Source: UMGS172 sp045546555 (GTDB lineage: Bacteria > Bacillota > Clostridia > Oscillospirales > Acutalibacteraceae). From it: 14,482 nt of DNA. Below are positions 13,547 through 14,482 of the stretch, in pieces. Location: contig JAZQCY010000108.1 in assembly GCA_045546555.1 (NCBI GenBank), forward strand, positions 1 through 14,482. Reading direction: 5' to 3'. How positions within the stretch are numbered: the first letter of the stretch is position 1; the number at the start of each line of letters is the position of its first letter. The position numbers and the translations under genes were made by a program. The notes below the pieces were generated by a model that was not told where the DNA came from, searched no databases, and saw only the letters and a program-made list of their open reading frames with translations.

Positions 13547-14482
13547 ATGCAGAACAATAACACTCCAAATAATGAACATCAGTATACATCGCCTTACAGC
13601 TACACACCCAATGCGGGCTACGGCTATCAGCCCACACCGACGCCCACTCCCGACCCCAAGCCGCCAAAAAACGACAAAAAGTCGGTCAGTGTGCTGACAC
13701 TTGTCATTTGCATCGGTATTTCGGTGATCATAAGCGTTGTGACCTCGTTGTCGGTGGCTATCGGCCTTTACGGTGAGGACATTGACCTGAACGGCGGCTC
13801 CTTCACCAATCAGAACACCGATGATGATTACGAGGCAGATAACAACACCAACATTCCCGGCACCAATACGACCATCACCATTGAAGGTGAGGTTGAATCG
13901 ATGGTCGAGGCCGTTTATCAGAAGGCGGCTAACAGCGTTGTCGGCATCCGCACCACCGCATCGGTCATAGGCTTCTTCGGCGGCTCGACCGAAAGCACAG
14001 GTGAAGGCTCGGGTGTCATCTATTCGGCTGACGGATATATTATTACCAACTATCACGTTATTGCCGACGTTGTTTCCAATCAGTACCGCAACACCTCGGT
14101 TGAGGTATTTCTGATGTCGGCACCCAACTCACCCATCGACGCAACGGTTGTCGGATACAACGTTTCGACCGACCTTGCGGTTCTGAAGATATCCAAAACG
14201 GGTCTGCCCGCCATCGAAATGGCTGACTCCGATCAGGTCAAGGTTGGACAGTATGCCGTTGCTATCGGTAGCCCCGGCGGCATTGAGTTTTTGAACTCGG
14301 TATCCTACGGTATTATCAGCGGACTTAACCGCAGCATCACGGTCGACTCTATCGGCGAAATGAAGCTTATTCAGACCGATGCCGCCATCAACCCCGGTAA
14401 CTCAGGCGGTGCCTTGCTTAACTCAAAGGGTCAGCTTATCGGAATCAACTCGTCCAAGCTGGTCGACGAAAGCTTTGAGGGT
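13547..14482 (+). CDS. HtrA/DegP-type membrane-anchored serine protease (3' end outside window)
   Basis: The first 312 residues are present; the frame is open at the window edge. AGGAG lies eight bases before the ATG. The N-terminus is a cytoplasmic Asn/Tyr/Pro/Gln-rich tail (1-45, including PTPTPTPDPKPP), then one membrane anchor (about 46-73) and a Thr/Asn/Asp-rich external linker (75-115). The trypsin-like domain starts at about 117. His170 in TNYHVI, Asp209 in STDLAVL and Ser286 in GNSGGALL form the triad, and INPGNSGG plus SVSYGIISGLNR are family signatures. A C-terminal PDZ domain is expected beyond the edge but not seen. It would degrade or refold misfolded proteins outside the membrane. 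Similar proteins are called HtrA, DegP, HtrB or YyxA, and I cannot choose between them. Confidence 0.92.
   Translation, partial: MQNNNTPNNEHQYTSPYSYTPNAGYGYQPTPTPTPDPKPPKNDKKSVSVLTLVICIGISVIISVVTSLSVAIGLYGEDIDLNGGSFTNQNTDDDYEADNNTNIPGTNTTITIEGEVESMVEAVYQKAANSVVGIRTTASVIGFFGGSTESTGEGSGVIYSADGYIITNYHVIADVVSNQYRNTSVEVFLMSAPNSPIDATVVGYNVSTDLAVLKISKTGLPAIEMADSDQVKVGQYAVAIGSPGGIEFLNSVSYGIISGLNRSITVDSIGEMKLIQTDAAINPGNSGGALLNSKGQLIGINSSKLVDESFEG

Noticed and set aside
13514..14056. 180-aa minus-strand frame over the protease gene
   Set aside because: It covers the promoter and 5' part of the HtrA-type gene, which has a clear triad. The shadow has no initiation signals.

Overview
The window looks like a chromosomal segment of a gut- or rumen-type Clostridia (Bacillota, probably Oscillospirales/Ruminococcaceae-like). 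This rests on strong GGAGG ribosome sites, Gram-positive TTGACA/TATAAT promoters, intrinsic terminators, a clostridial lipoprotein, the uraA-upp pair, and short hairpin repeats of a type I recall from Ruminococcaceae genomes. The taxon is an inference; no marker gene settles it.

Layout. Bases 1-184 hold no gene but contain a strongly foldable + strand element: an 11-bp closing helix around a T-loop hairpin and a second hairpin. From 185 to 10507 everything is on the minus strand, read right to left. First is an orphan zinc-ribbon membrane protein (9824-10507). Next is an intergenic stretch with three related hairpin repeats (9483-9728). The pyrimidine salvage pair uraA-upp follows (9270-7209), then a monocistronic serine esterase (7097-6468). 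A four-gene operon comes next: a short AraC-type regulator, a PnuC-like transporter and two tandem cytoplasmic sialidase-like beta-propellers (6367-2819). Last are a small unknown protein (2712-2242) and a secreted GH16 glucanase-type lipoprotein (2008-185). From 10716 to the right edge genes are on the plus strand: a 58-aa membrane peptide, a secreted acidic protein of unknown function, cardiolipin synthase, and an HtrA/DegP-type membrane-anchored protease cut by the window end.

How it fits together. The left half is a carbohydrate-acquisition neighbourhood. A surface GH16 enzyme would cut beta-glucan or a related polymer outside. The regulator/transporter/propeller operon looks like uptake plus intracellular trimming of a glycoside-like compound, and the cytoplasmic esterase could remove acyl groups. 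UraA and Upp take up uracil and convert it to UMP. The right half is envelope-directed: cardiolipin synthesis, a secreted protein and periplasm/wall-side proteolysis. Almost every transcription unit has a recognisable promoter, and several have clear terminators. The least familiar arrangement is the AraC(one HTH)-PnuC-propeller-propeller operon, in which the two 364-aa propellers align end to end without a gap and lack signal peptides.
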